Assembly: GCA_017985935.1 (NCBI GenBank)
Contig: JAGNWT010000044.1
Span: 1-32,026, forward strand
Reading direction: 5' to 3'
Length of the DNA stretch: 32,026 bases
Source: Anaerolineales bacterium
Lineage (GTDB): Bacteria; Chloroflexota; Anaerolineae; Anaerolineales; Villigracilaceae
Both the position numbers and the translations under genes were made by a program. Of the stretch, positions 7,532 to 15,269 are shown piece by piece. The notes beneath the pieces were generated by a model, which did no database searches, had not been told where the DNA came from, and worked only from the letters and a program-made list of their open reading frames with translations. Position 1 is the first letter of the stretch. Each line of letters opens with the position of its first letter.

Positions 7532-7548
7532 TATTCTCTATTCCCTAT
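7521..7548. repeat. Heptamer tract forming the femAB/femAB gene junction
   Basis: Four consecutive 7-nt units begin at 7521, 7528, 7535 and 7542 with consensus TCNCTAT (ATAGNGA on the coding strand). The TAG stop of the upstream gene (7531-7533) and the GTG start of the downstream gene (7529-7531) both lie inside the repeat. Confidence 0.7.
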
Positions 7549-8523
7549 GTACTTCGTATACATCCAATACAACAGCGGATTATAGACTCGATCCACTGCC
7601 TGCGCGGCGCGCTTTAACTCTCCGCCGAATCCGCGTTTGAAGCGATAGACTCCCCACAGCCCATCGTGGCGCGATTCAAACTCCGCTTCGAGTTTTTCTT
7701 CGCCTTCATCAGGGACTCCCCACAGGTCATACTCGTCACAGCCGCGCGCCTTTGCCCAGCGGACAGCTTCCCATTGCAAAAGATAGGTTGGCATGCGGTT
7801 GCGTTCGTGATCGTTGGACGCGCCATAAACGTACCAGGCGCGCTTCCCATTGGCAAAGACCATCAACGATGCGAGCGGCTTGCCTTCATATTCAGCGACC
7901 AGCAGTTCGCAAGTCCCTTTGGCATGGAACAGTTCATAAGCGCGTTGATAATATTCCTTCGAATGAACGCCGAAGTTATCACGTCCGCCAGTAACGGTCA
8001 TCATCTCATGGAAGGCGGAGATATCATCCCACGCACGGATCGTCACGCCTTTCTTTGCCGCGAGGCGGATATTGTAGCGGCACTTGGGTTTCATGCGCGA
8101 AAGGATCGTTTCCTCCTCTTCTTTAATGGAGAGGACAACCGTGCGGGGCGGTTGGATGTTATGTTTGGAAATGATGAATGATGAGCGCTTCGCGTGAATG
8201 ATGGATTTGTCATCCCACGTATCAGGCTCAACTTTAAGAAAGATTGCGCGATTCTTTTTGCAAATGGAATCAACTTCACGCCAAAACTGGTCACTGATTC
8301 CTGAAAACTGCCCACTAAAAACCGGCTTGGGAAGATAACCAATCGTCAGTCCCAGCGGCAGGCGACGGAAGAGAATTTGTGCGCCAATTTCGTGATCGAT
8401 AATGCGTACCGGCTTCCAGCCGAAATCTTTTTTGAGCTCGCCCCACTCACCCATTTGCAGCAAATGAGAATTGGGATGAGATTCCAGAAAATGATTCCAG
8501 TCGGTGAGATTCACTTCAGGCAT
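7531..8523 (-). CDS. FemAB-like aminoacyltransferase, copy 2
   Basis: A 330-aa FemAB-family protein, paralogous to the gene immediately downstream. Shared landmarks include L-Q-M-G-E-W-G-E-L-K near residue 23, A-I-F-L-K-V-E-P-D, M-K-P-K-C-R-Y-N-I-R-L-A-A-K-K-G-V, W-Y-V-Y-G-A-S and Y-L-L-Q-W-E-A-V-R-W-A-K. The length is normal for the family, so this is the less altered member of the pair. The ATG at 8523 shares one base with the stop of the CapD-like gene (TAATG). Its place at the end of an exopolysaccharide operon leaves two options: peptidoglycan cross-bridge synthesis, or amino-acid decoration of the glycan made by this cluster. A five-unit heptamer tract lies in its central part. Confidence 0.82.
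   Translation of the reverse strand: MPEVNLTDWNHFLESHPNSHLLQMGEWGELKKDFGWKPVRIIDHEIGAQILFRRLPLGLTIGYLPKPVFSGQFSGISDQFWREVDSICKKNRAIFLKVEPDTWDDKSIIHAKRSSFIISKHNIQPPRTVVLSIKEEEETILSRMKPKCRYNIRLAAKKGVTIRAWDDISAFHEMMTVTGGRDNFGVHSKEYYQRAYELFHAKGTCELLVAEYEGKPLASLMVFANGKRAWYVYGASNDHERNRMPTYLLQWEAVRWAKARGCDEYDLWGVPDEGEEKLEAEFESRHDGLWGVYRFKRGFGGELKRAAQAVDRVYNPLLYWMYTKYIGNRE
8287..8321. repeat. Degenerate heptamer tract inside femAB copy 2
   Basis: Five consecutive 7-nt units begin at 8287, 8294, 8301, 8308 and 8315 with consensus CTGNNNA. They encode the F-S-G-Q-F-S-G-I-S-D-Q stretch. Here the paralogue has a similar overall length, so this tract may have replaced rather than lengthened the loop. Confidence 0.6.
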
Positions 8524-10406
8524 TACAGGTCCAGGCTCAATGATTGAAGATCTGAGGGCTGGGTGTCACTGATGTGCGAACCCGGGATCAGGTCATCTAT
8601 AAATTTGTTGAGCGCGGAGCGGTCTGCCCCAAGACTGGATAACTGCTCAATGGCTTGAGGCAGGTTCGGGATTAAGGATGACGCGTCCTGCTCGAGGCGG
8701 AATATGTCGGGGTGTGGAGTCTGCGCGAGAGGCGTACCTTCATCCCAAAGTTCTTCCGCAAGTTTTTCACCCGGGCGAATGCCCGTGAACGTGATCTCGA
8801 TATCCTTGTGCGGCTCAAGCCCCGAGAGCCTGATGAGATCTTCAGCAAGGTCGAGGATGCGGACAGGCTTGCCCATATTGAGCACAAAGACCTCGCCGCC
8901 ATTCTGCATGGATGAGGCTTGCAACACAAGGTAGACCGCCTCGGGAATGGTCATGAAAAAACGATACATGTCGGGATGTGTGATGGTGACAGGTCCGCCG
9001 TTGGCGATCTGATTTTTGAAAATGGGAATGATGCTGCCGCGTGAGCCAAGCACGTTGCCAAAGCGGACAACAGTGAAAGCGCGATGATTTTTATTGGCGG
9101 CATCAAGCACGATCATCTCTGCAAATCGTTTGGTCGCGCCGTAAATGCTTGAAGGGCGGACCGCCTTGTCGGTGGAGATCATGACAAAGCGTTCGACGTT
9201 GTGGGCAAGGGCGGCTTGCACAAGATTGCGCGTGCCGATGACATTGTTGGTGACCGCTTCAATGGGATTAGCTTCCATCAAAGAGACATGCTTGTGCGCG
9301 GCTGCATGGAAAACGATCTGTGGTTGATGCGAACGGAAGACAGAGTCCAGCCGCTCAACATTGCGAATATCGGCGATGACGGGAATTAATTTCAGGGAGG
9401 GATATTCGCCCTGCAGTTCGAGCAGGATCTCAAAGATGGAGTTTTCACCATGCCCGAACAGCACAAGTTCAGAAGGATTACGCCGCGCGATCTGGCGGCT
9501 GAGTTCGCGCCCAATGGAGCCGCCCGCGCCGGTGACCAGTACGCGCTTGCCTTCAAGGGCAAGCCCTACTTTCTCGTCGTTCACGCGAACAGGCTCGCGG
9601 CGCAGCAGGTCAGTGATATCCACTTCACGCAGGCGGTTGACACTGACCTTGCCGCCGAGCAGTTCGTAGATGCCCGGCATGGTGCGAGAGGTGATCCCCT
9701 TCCGGCGGCAAACGTCATTGACCAGACGAATGATGTTGCCCGGTGCGGAGGGAATGGCAATGATGACTTCGTCGATGTGTTTGTCTTCGATCATGGAGGC
9801 AAGTTTATTGACCTTGCCAATGACCGAGACGCCATAGATCTGATGATTCTGCTTGGCAGGGTCATCATCAAGAAAGCCGACCGGAACAAGATTCAACTGC
9901 GAAGGGCGCTGCAATTCCCTTACCACGAGCGCACCGGCATCACCCGCGCCAACGATCAGGACGCGTTTGGCTGTCCCTGCGCGAGGCGCATTGGATTGCT
10001 CCGAGAGGATACGCAAAGCAAAGCGCGATCCGCCGATCAACACAAGCGAGAGCAGCCAGTCAATGCCGAGGGCGGACCGTGGCATGCCCGGCAGGATGAA
10101 TCCCATGCTGATGAGCAGGAGCATCACACCCGAGGTCAGCACAGAAGCGGTAGTGACCGCGGCGGTGATCAGCCGCAATTCGCTGGTGCTGGCATACATC
10201 CACAGGCGGCGGTACAGTCCGAAATAAAAATAAACGGGAAGTTTTACCAATAATGCCACCCCGCACATCAACAAGGCGGCGGGGAAATAAAACGGCAGCT
10301 CGCTCACATCCAGCCGCAGGGCGAAACTACCCAACACCGAAATAACGATGAGGGCAATGTCACCGATCAAAACAAAGCGGTTGCGGACATGAGTACGGGA
10401 AGACAT
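8523..10406 (-). CDS. CapD/WbpM-like membrane nucleotide-sugar 4,6-dehydratase
   Basis: A 627-aa protein: four membrane helices (about 12-135), a Rossmann-like CoA_binding_3 domain (about 145-265), and a C-terminal extended SDR domain with T-G-A-G-G-S-I-G (about 292-299). This architecture converts UDP-N-acetyl sugars to 4-keto-6-deoxy or epimerised sugars for capsule and O-antigen synthesis. The catalytic site reads S411, Y422, K426. Large WbpM/CapD enzymes usually carry methionine at the tyrosine position (V-M-G-A-T-K), so Y-G-A-T-K here restores the classical SDR triad. The start has no ribosome binding site; a pyrimidine-rich heptamer tract lies directly before it. It is separated from the epimerase gene by 80 nt and overlaps femAB copy 2 by 1 nt. 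Confidence 0.88.
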   Translation of the reverse strand: MSSRTHVRNRFVLIGDIALIVISVLGSFALRLDVSELPFYFPAALLMCGVALLVKLPVYFYFGLYRRLWMYASTSELRLITAAVTTASVLTSGVMLLLISMGFILPGMPRSALGIDWLLSLVLIGGSRFALRILSEQSNAPRAGTAKRVLIVGAGDAGALVVRELQRPSQLNLVPVGFLDDDPAKQNHQIYGVSVIGKVNKLASMIEDKHIDEVIIAIPSAPGNIIRLVNDVCRRKGITSRTMPGIYELLGGKVSVNRLREVDITDLLRREPVRVNDEKVGLALEGKRVLVTGAGGSIGRELSRQIARRNPSELVLFGHGENSIFEILLELQGEYPSLKLIPVIADIRNVERLDSVFRSHQPQIVFHAAAHKHVSLMEANPIEAVTNNVIGTRNLVQAALAHNVERFVMISTDKAVRPSSIYGATKRFAEMIVLDAANKNHRAFTVVRFGNVLGSRGSIIPIFKNQIANGGPVTITHPDMYRFFMTIPEAVYLVLQASSMQNGGEVFVLNMGKPVRILDLAEDLIRLSGLEPHKDIEITFTGIRPGEKLAEELWDEGTPLAQTPHPDIFRLEQDASSLIPNLPQAIEQLSSLGADRSALNKFIDDLIPGSHISDTQPSDLQSLSLDL

Positions 10407-10410
10407 AAGA

Positions 10411-10445
10411 AAGGATGAATTATGAAGGGGGAAGGATAAATAAAG
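10411..10445. repeat. Heptamer tract directly upstream of the CapD-like gene
   Basis: On the coding (-) strand, degenerate 7-nt units such as CATCCTT, CATAATT, CCCCCTT and TATCCTT follow each other with exact 7-nt spacing. They end about 5 nt before the ATG at 10406, in the place where a ribosome binding site would be expected. Confidence 0.45.
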
Positions 10446-10486
10446 TGAGAAGCAAAGGGGTATCGCTTTTACTTCTTAGCTTTTAT

Positions 10487-11410
10487 TCAACTCCCGCGCA
10501 TCGCTTCAACTGCCTCGTAAATACCATCAGCCAGTAAAACACGCGGTTTGAAACCGAGAACATCCACCGCCTTTTGGAGCGTGCCAATGGAACGATAGAT
10601 ATCCCCGGCGCGCGGCTCGGCATGGACATGCCGGGGCGCATCGGGAAAGATCTCGTAGAGGATATCGAGCAGGTCAAGCAGGCGGGTCTCAACCCCGGTG
10701 CAGACATTGAAGACCTGTCCCGGTGCGGCGGGGTGTTGGGAGGCCAGCAGGTTGGCTTGCACCACATCGCTCACATTGACCAGGTCACGACTCTGACCGC
10801 CGTCGCCATAAATTGTAATGGGTTTGCCATCCAGCATACGGCGGATGAAGATCGGCACGGCGGCGGCATACATCGAGTCAGGTCGCTGGCGCGGACCGTA
10901 GACGTTGAAGTATCTCAGCGCGGCAACTTCAAGCCCGAACTGATTCGTGAACAATTCGGCATACATTTCATCGATGCGCTTGGATGTGGCGTAGGGAGAA
11001 AGCTGTTTTAGCGGAGTATCTTCCACGAGAGGCATGGCGGTTGAGTCGCCATAGACCGCCGCGCTCGAAGCAATGACCACCCGCTTCACCCCAGACCTGC
11101 GAGCCGCCTCGAACAAAATGGAAGTTCCCGTCACGTTCACATCAAAACATTCCTGCGGCTTCTCCATTGACTCGGGCACAGAGACGAATGCCGCTTCGTG
11201 GAAAATGACATCCACACTGCGCACAGCCTCGGTCACGCGGGAAGCATCGCGCAGGTCACCTTCAATGAGGTCAACATCCAACCCCGCAAGGTTCTCGCGC
11301 CTGCCCGAAGAGAAGTTATCCAATATACGAACATCCGCGCCTTGCTGAAGCAAAGCGCGCGCAATGTGTGACCCAATGAAACCTGCTCCGCCAGTGACCA
11401 GATATTTCAT
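10487..11410 (-). CDS. NAD-dependent nucleotide-sugar epimerase (GalE/WbpP-like)
   Basis: A 307-aa extended SDR protein. The NAD-binding G-G-A-G-F-I-G-S is at residues 7-14, the S-S-A-A-V-Y-G strand carries the catalytic serine region, and Y-A-T-S-K gives the Y-x3-K pair. L-R-Y-F-N-V-Y-G-P-R-Q and Y-G-D-G-G-Q-S-R-D are the substrate-binding signatures of UDP-hexose and UDP-HexNAc 4-epimerases. The exact sugar is not readable. The ATG at 11410 directly follows the TAA of the sugar transferase gene, with GGAAGG just upstream. It probably supplies an epimerised sugar nucleotide to the transferases in this operon. Confidence 0.88.
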   Translation of the reverse strand: MKYLVTGGAGFIGSHIARALLQQGADVRILDNFSSGRRENLAGLDVDLIEGDLRDASRVTEAVRSVDVIFHEAAFVSVPESMEKPQECFDVNVTGTSILFEAARRSGVKRVVIASSAAVYGDSTAMPLVEDTPLKQLSPYATSKRIDEMYAELFTNQFGLEVAALRYFNVYGPRQRPDSMYAAAVPIFIRRMLDGKPITIYGDGGQSRDLVNVSDVVQANLLASQHPAAPGQVFNVCTGVETRLLDLLDILYEIFPDAPRHVHAEPRAGDIYRSIGTLQKAVDVLGFKPRVLLADGIYEAVEAMRGS

Positions 11411-12853
11411 TTACCTTCCCGTCCTCCGTAATACTGTGCCGATGGTGCGCAGCACAATACTAATATCCATGTTGAGCGTGCGATGTTTAATGTAGTAAAG
11501 GTCATACTCAAGTTTGATGACCGTCTCTTTCACGCTTGCCACATATCCATAGTTGATCTGTGCCCAGCCGGTGAGACCCGGCTTAACCAGCAGACGAGCG
11601 CGATAAAAGGGGATCTGCCGCTGGAACTGCGCGACCAACTCGGGGCGTTCAGCGCGCGGTCCAACCAGACTCATCTCGCCAGTGACGACCGTCCAAAACT
11701 GGGGCATCTCATCCAGACGGGTCTTGCGCAAAAAGTTTCCAACCTTGGTCACCCGCGGATCGTTCTCCTCGGCGGGTCTGGCTTCGCCGCTTTCTTCCGC
11801 GTTTTGGAACATCGATCTGAATTTGAAGATCTTGAAGACTCGTCCGCCTTTGCCCAGCCGCTCCTGCGAGTAAAAAACCGGGTAGCCGCTTTCCGCAACG
11901 ATCGCCAGAGCAACGAAGGGAAGTACGGTCACAAACACCAGTGAGCCCACCAAACCACCTGCAATATCCATTAGACGCTTGAACAACTCATACACCCCGC
12001 TCACACGGACCTGATCCACAAAAGAGCGGATGACCCAATCTGATTCCAAATGTTCAACGGGCACGCGCTGGGTCATCTCTTCGTACATGATCGGCATGCG
12101 CGAAACTTCCACGCCCTGCTCCTGCACATCCAATATGGATTGGAATGTGGTCCCTTTGATCTCGCCGTTAATGGCAACGATGATGTCCGAGACATGCAGC
12201 TCATCAATGATCTCAGCCATTTTTTCACTGGTGGCAAAAACCCTGAAGCCATGATAGCTCTTCCCCAATTTATGCGGATCATCATCGATAAAGCCGATCA
12301 AATTGAATGGCGGCGGATTTAGTTTACGGTAGATGTCTGCCAGGGAATGTCCCGCCTTGCCTGCGCCAACGATCAACACCCGGCGCATCAACCCGGACGA
12401 AGTGTAGAGTCTGATGTAGATGCCGCGCCAGATCAAGGTCAGTATGGAAGCGAGGACGAGGAAGGCGCCGACCGCGATACGGGGCAGCGAGTTCGGGTCA
12501 ATATTAATGGTGAAAAGCAGGGAGTAAGCCATCAACCCAACGAGCGGAGCGGCGGCGATACTTTGCAAAGTCTTCTTCCAATTGGCAGAGGTGTGCGATT
12601 CGTATGATTCGATCATCAACAAAAGCCACACAAAAGGAAGCAGATAGAACCAAAATGGCACTTCGATGGCAATAATTCGCTCAGCGCGGATCTGAGGCAT
12701 GCCCGTCTGCATGAGCGTGTACAGGGAATATTGATACCAAAAATAGATCGCCCCGCCCATTGCGCTCATGGATGCGATCAGGTCACCCAACAACAGGATG
12801 GCCCGTTGTTCGCTGGGTCGTAATCTTAATGAAGGTCGATAGATATCAGTCAT
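11411..12853 (-). CDS. Polyprenyl-phosphate sugar-1-phosphate transferase (exopolysaccharide initiation)
   Basis: A 480-aa protein that starts exopolysaccharide repeat-unit synthesis by moving a sugar-1-phosphate from a UDP-sugar to undecaprenyl phosphate in the inner membrane. It has four to five N-terminal helices, a central Rossmann-like CoA_binding_3 domain (V-L-I-V-G-A-G-K-A-G), one more helix, and the C-terminal catalytic domain with K-F-R-S-M, R-L-D-E-M-P-Q, G-P-R-A-E-R-P-E and K-P-G-L-T-G-W-A-Q. The reading frame is open to 12967, but the start is taken as ATG 12853: it overlaps the GT2 stop by 8 nt, and the remaining upstream residues (R-K-R-T-L-L-F...) would be an unusual extension inside the GT2 gene. 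Confidence 0.9.
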   Translation of the reverse strand: MTDIYRPSLRLRPSEQRAILLLGDLIASMSAMGGAIYFWYQYSLYTLMQTGMPQIRAERIIAIEVPFWFYLLPFVWLLLMIESYESHTSANWKKTLQSIAAAPLVGLMAYSLLFTINIDPNSLPRIAVGAFLVLASILTLIWRGIYIRLYTSSGLMRRVLIVGAGKAGHSLADIYRKLNPPPFNLIGFIDDDPHKLGKSYHGFRVFATSEKMAEIIDELHVSDIIVAINGEIKGTTFQSILDVQEQGVEVSRMPIMYEEMTQRVPVEHLESDWVIRSFVDQVRVSGVYELFKRLMDIAGGLVGSLVFVTVLPFVALAIVAESGYPVFYSQERLGKGGRVFKIFKFRSMFQNAEESGEARPAEENDPRVTKVGNFLRKTRLDEMPQFWTVVTGEMSLVGPRAERPELVAQFQRQIPFYRARLLVKPGLTGWAQINYGYVASVKETVIKLEYDLYYIKHRTLNMDISIVLRTIGTVLRRTGR

Positions 12854-13850
12854 GTTTTTTGAACAGGCTTGAGAGGCCGCTCCATAAAAATCCCGAGCCC
12901 CAAGCCATGTGCATGGTCGAGATCGCCAGCGGCAAACCAGGCAGAAGAGCAAAGTTCTTTTTCTCAAGCGCGAGTTTCAAACCAGCCGCCCCAAGAGCCA
13001 GAAAATACACGGCCAACTGCGCGGCAAGAGCGTATCGAGCAAGCCCAACGAACAAGGATAACACAAGAAGAACAAACAGACTAAGGACAAAAAGCGGCGG
13101 AAGCGCCTGCCGCCAGCGCAGGGTATGCGGATACCGCTGGAGCATTTTCATCTTCCAAAAACCATAGCGCCAGTATTGACTGGCGAGCTTCCCCAAGGTA
13201 CTGCGCGAAAAATACACCGAGCGGATGGAAGGGTCAAGCCAGACCGTGCCGCCCGATTCTCGCACGCGAGTGTTGAATTCATAATCTTCGTTCGAAAGCA
13301 ATGTCTCATCGAAAGCGCCGATCTTTTCGATCAGCGTGCGGCGAAAGGACCCGAAGGGGACGGTATCGACCGCGCCCGCCTTCGCATTCAGTCGGTACAT
13401 TGCATCACCCACCCCAAGCGGATGCGCCGCCGCGAATGAGATCGCCTGCGCAACCCAGGTCTCTGCGCCTGCGCGGATCTCCCACACGCCGCCGACATTT
13501 TCTCCCTTCCCTGCTTCATGCGCCGCGACACAACGCTCTACATATTCGGGGATGGGCATGGAATGCGCGTCGAGGCGGACAATGATCTCGCCTCGAGACT
13601 CCCGAATGGCTTGATTCAGTCCCGAGGGAATCGTCTGAACCGTGTTATCCACCACGCGAACCTGCAGGTCAGAGTGTTCCTTCTGAAAAGCAGAGATCAC
13701 TTCCCGCGTGCGGTCTGTAGACAGGCCATCGGCGATCACCAACTCCATCTGCGAGAGCGGATAAGTCTGCGCGCGGACAGAATCCAGCAGGTGTCGGATC
13801 GTCTTCTCTTCGTTATAACAAGGGACAATGATGGAAACAAAAGGTGGCAT
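12846..13850 (-). CDS. Family 2 glycosyltransferase (ExoA-like)
   Basis: A 334-aa GT-A enzyme. The N-terminal catalytic part opens with V-S-I-I-V-P-C-Y-N-E-E and has A-D-G-L-S-T-D (about 40-46) for nucleotide binding, L-D-A-H-S near residue 97 in the DxD position, and S-N-E-D-Y-E-F-N as the probable catalytic-base motif. Three hydrophobic helices (about 235-330) anchor it to the membrane, as in succinoglycan ExoA-type transferases. It likely extends the lipid-linked sugar made by the next gene, with which it overlaps by 8 nt. The ATG lies just after a terminator hairpin and has no clear ribosome binding site. Confidence 0.87.
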   Translation of the reverse strand: MPPFVSIIVPCYNEEKTIRHLLDSVRAQTYPLSQMELVIADGLSTDRTREVISAFQKEHSDLQVRVVDNTVQTIPSGLNQAIRESRGEIIVRLDAHSMPIPEYVERCVAAHEAGKGENVGGVWEIRAGAETWVAQAISFAAAHPLGVGDAMYRLNAKAGAVDTVPFGSFRRTLIEKIGAFDETLLSNEDYEFNTRVRESGGTVWLDPSIRSVYFSRSTLGKLASQYWRYGFWKMKMLQRYPHTLRWRQALPPLFVLSLFVLLVLSLFVGLARYALAAQLAVYFLALGAAGLKLALEKKNFALLPGLPLAISTMHMAWGSGFLWSGLSSLFKKHD

Positions 13851-13852
13851 GG

Positions 13853-13882
13853 CAACAAAAATTTCGGAATCTCTCCGAAATC
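13853..13882 (-). terminator. Intrinsic terminator between histidine kinase and GT2 genes
   Basis: On the - strand an 8-bp stem (13861-13868 with 13874-13881, 5-nt loop) is followed by TTTTTG. It fills most of the 39-nt gap after the kinase stop and ends a few bases before the GT2 start. It would separate the two-component system from the polysaccharide genes unless read through. Confidence 0.6.
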
Positions 13883-13889
13883 GAATGGG

Positions 13890-15269
13890 TTATTTTCCCG
13901 CCAGCGGCAGGAATACTTCGAAGGTTGTCCCCTCACCCAACCTGCTACGGACGCTTATTCTACCACCATGCGCCTGCACAATTTCATGCGCGATCGCCAG
14001 CCCCAACCCTGCTCCATGCGCCGTGCCGCCCTTGCGCGATGCGTCTGCCTGAAAGAAACGTTCAAAGACATGAGCCTGCGCCTCGGCAGGAATCCCCGCC
14101 CCCGTATCGGCGACCGAGATGCACATTTCCCCGTTCATCGCCGCGGCGTTCAAAGAGATCGTCCCGCCATGGGGCGTAAACTTGAGCGCGTTATCCACAA
14201 GATTGGTGAAAACCTGCGCCAGCCTGTCACCATCGGCGGTGAGCAAAGGCAGATTTGCAGCGACATTCACTTTCACTTCCACGCCCGCCCTTTGCGTTTG
14301 CGGAGTGAACTTTTCACGAATGGCATTCAGCAGCGCGGGCAGATTCACAGGCGACATCTTCAAGTCCGCGGTGCCCGCATCGAGCCGCGCCAGATCGAGC
14401 AGGTCCAGCACCATGCGATGCATCCGCCCCGACTCGGTGTAGATCACCTGCGCCGCCTGCACGCGAGACTCTTCTGAATTCGCCGTGCCATCCAAAATAG
14501 CCTGAGCAAATCCCTGAATGGAAGTGAGCGGAGTCTTCAATTCATGAGAGACGTTGGCAACGAAATCGCGCTGGGATCTTTGACTCGCCTGCGTGCGCCG
14601 GATCATGGAATTAAAAGCGCGGGTCAATTCCTGGACTTCGTGCGGGCCCTGCGGTTCTACAGGCTTACTCTCCACCGACGGCATGGCCCGCGCCGCCGCG
14701 ACCACCTTTTGCAGCGGGTCGGCGATCCAACGCGCAAAGAAGAACGCCACCACAAGCGAAAGCAGCAGGGCGATCGATCCACTTTGCAAAATGAGCGGCA
14801 AGAAATCATCGGCAAAGATATTAACTATGGAAAGGCGCGGGCGCGGAGAAGCCACCATGAGATAGGATTGATCAGGAAGCTGCTCAAGGGAATACAACCA
14901 CGCAGCCCCTTCAGCATCGCGCAGCAGCGGAGTATTCCGTTCGATCAATCTTTTCTCAGGAAACGAAAGCGCAGCTCTCTTCTCGGCAAACGTATCGAGT
15001 ACCAACTGCTTGTTGCTTGAAAAAAGCAAAACACGGACATCGAAGGTCCGTGAAGCTTTTTGCGCGGCAACAGAGATCGGCTGCGACTGCGGCACATTCC
15101 CCCGCTCTGCCACAATCGTCTGCACGGCTTTCAATCTCTCGGTTGTCTGGCGATACAGGAAGGGATTTTGTAAAAGTGAGATGAACAAAACCATCGCCAC
15201 GAAACCCAATGCCGTGACGATGAGCAAAGCATAACTTAACCAAAGGCGGGAACGAAGGGATGAGAACAT
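13890..15269 (-). CDS. Membrane sensor histidine kinase
   Basis: A 459-aa HAMP-type kinase. Two membrane helices (about 10-32 and 155-180) bracket an extracytoplasmic sensor of about 120 residues with no recognised ligand domain. A HAMP linker (about 182-234) follows, then HisKA with H242 in V-S-H-E-L-K-T-P-L-T-S, and HATPase with N360 in the N box, D-T-G-A-G-I-P, and G-A-G-L-G-L-A-I-A. All catalytic motifs are intact. The start shares one base with the stop of the response regulator (TAATG), so the two form one two-component system. Its position next to the envelope polysaccharide cluster suggests, but does not show, that it controls that cluster. Confidence 0.9.
   Translation of the reverse strand: MFSSLRSRLWLSYALLIVTALGFVAMVLFISLLQNPFLYRQTTERLKAVQTIVAERGNVPQSQPISVAAQKASRTFDVRVLLFSSNKQLVLDTFAEKRAALSFPEKRLIERNTPLLRDAEGAAWLYSLEQLPDQSYLMVASPRPRLSIVNIFADDFLPLILQSGSIALLLSLVVAFFFARWIADPLQKVVAAARAMPSVESKPVEPQGPHEVQELTRAFNSMIRRTQASQRSQRDFVANVSHELKTPLTSIQGFAQAILDGTANSEESRVQAAQVIYTESGRMHRMVLDLLDLARLDAGTADLKMSPVNLPALLNAIREKFTPQTQRAGVEVKVNVAANLPLLTADGDRLAQVFTNLVDNALKFTPHGGTISLNAAAMNGEMCISVADTGAGIPAEAQAHVFERFFQADASRKGGTAHGAGLGLAIAHEIVQAHGGRISVRSRLGEGTTFEVFLPLAGK

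Noticed and set aside
9450..10253. Long + strand open frame opposite the CapD-like gene
   Set aside because: Composition is typical of an antisense shadow, and the - strand gene is complete and well conserved.
12854..12967. N-terminal extension of the sugar transferase into the GT2 gene
   Set aside because: It would overlap GT2 by over 100 nt and encodes a cysteine- and arginine-rich stretch unlike the family; ATG 12853 gives an 8-nt overlap.
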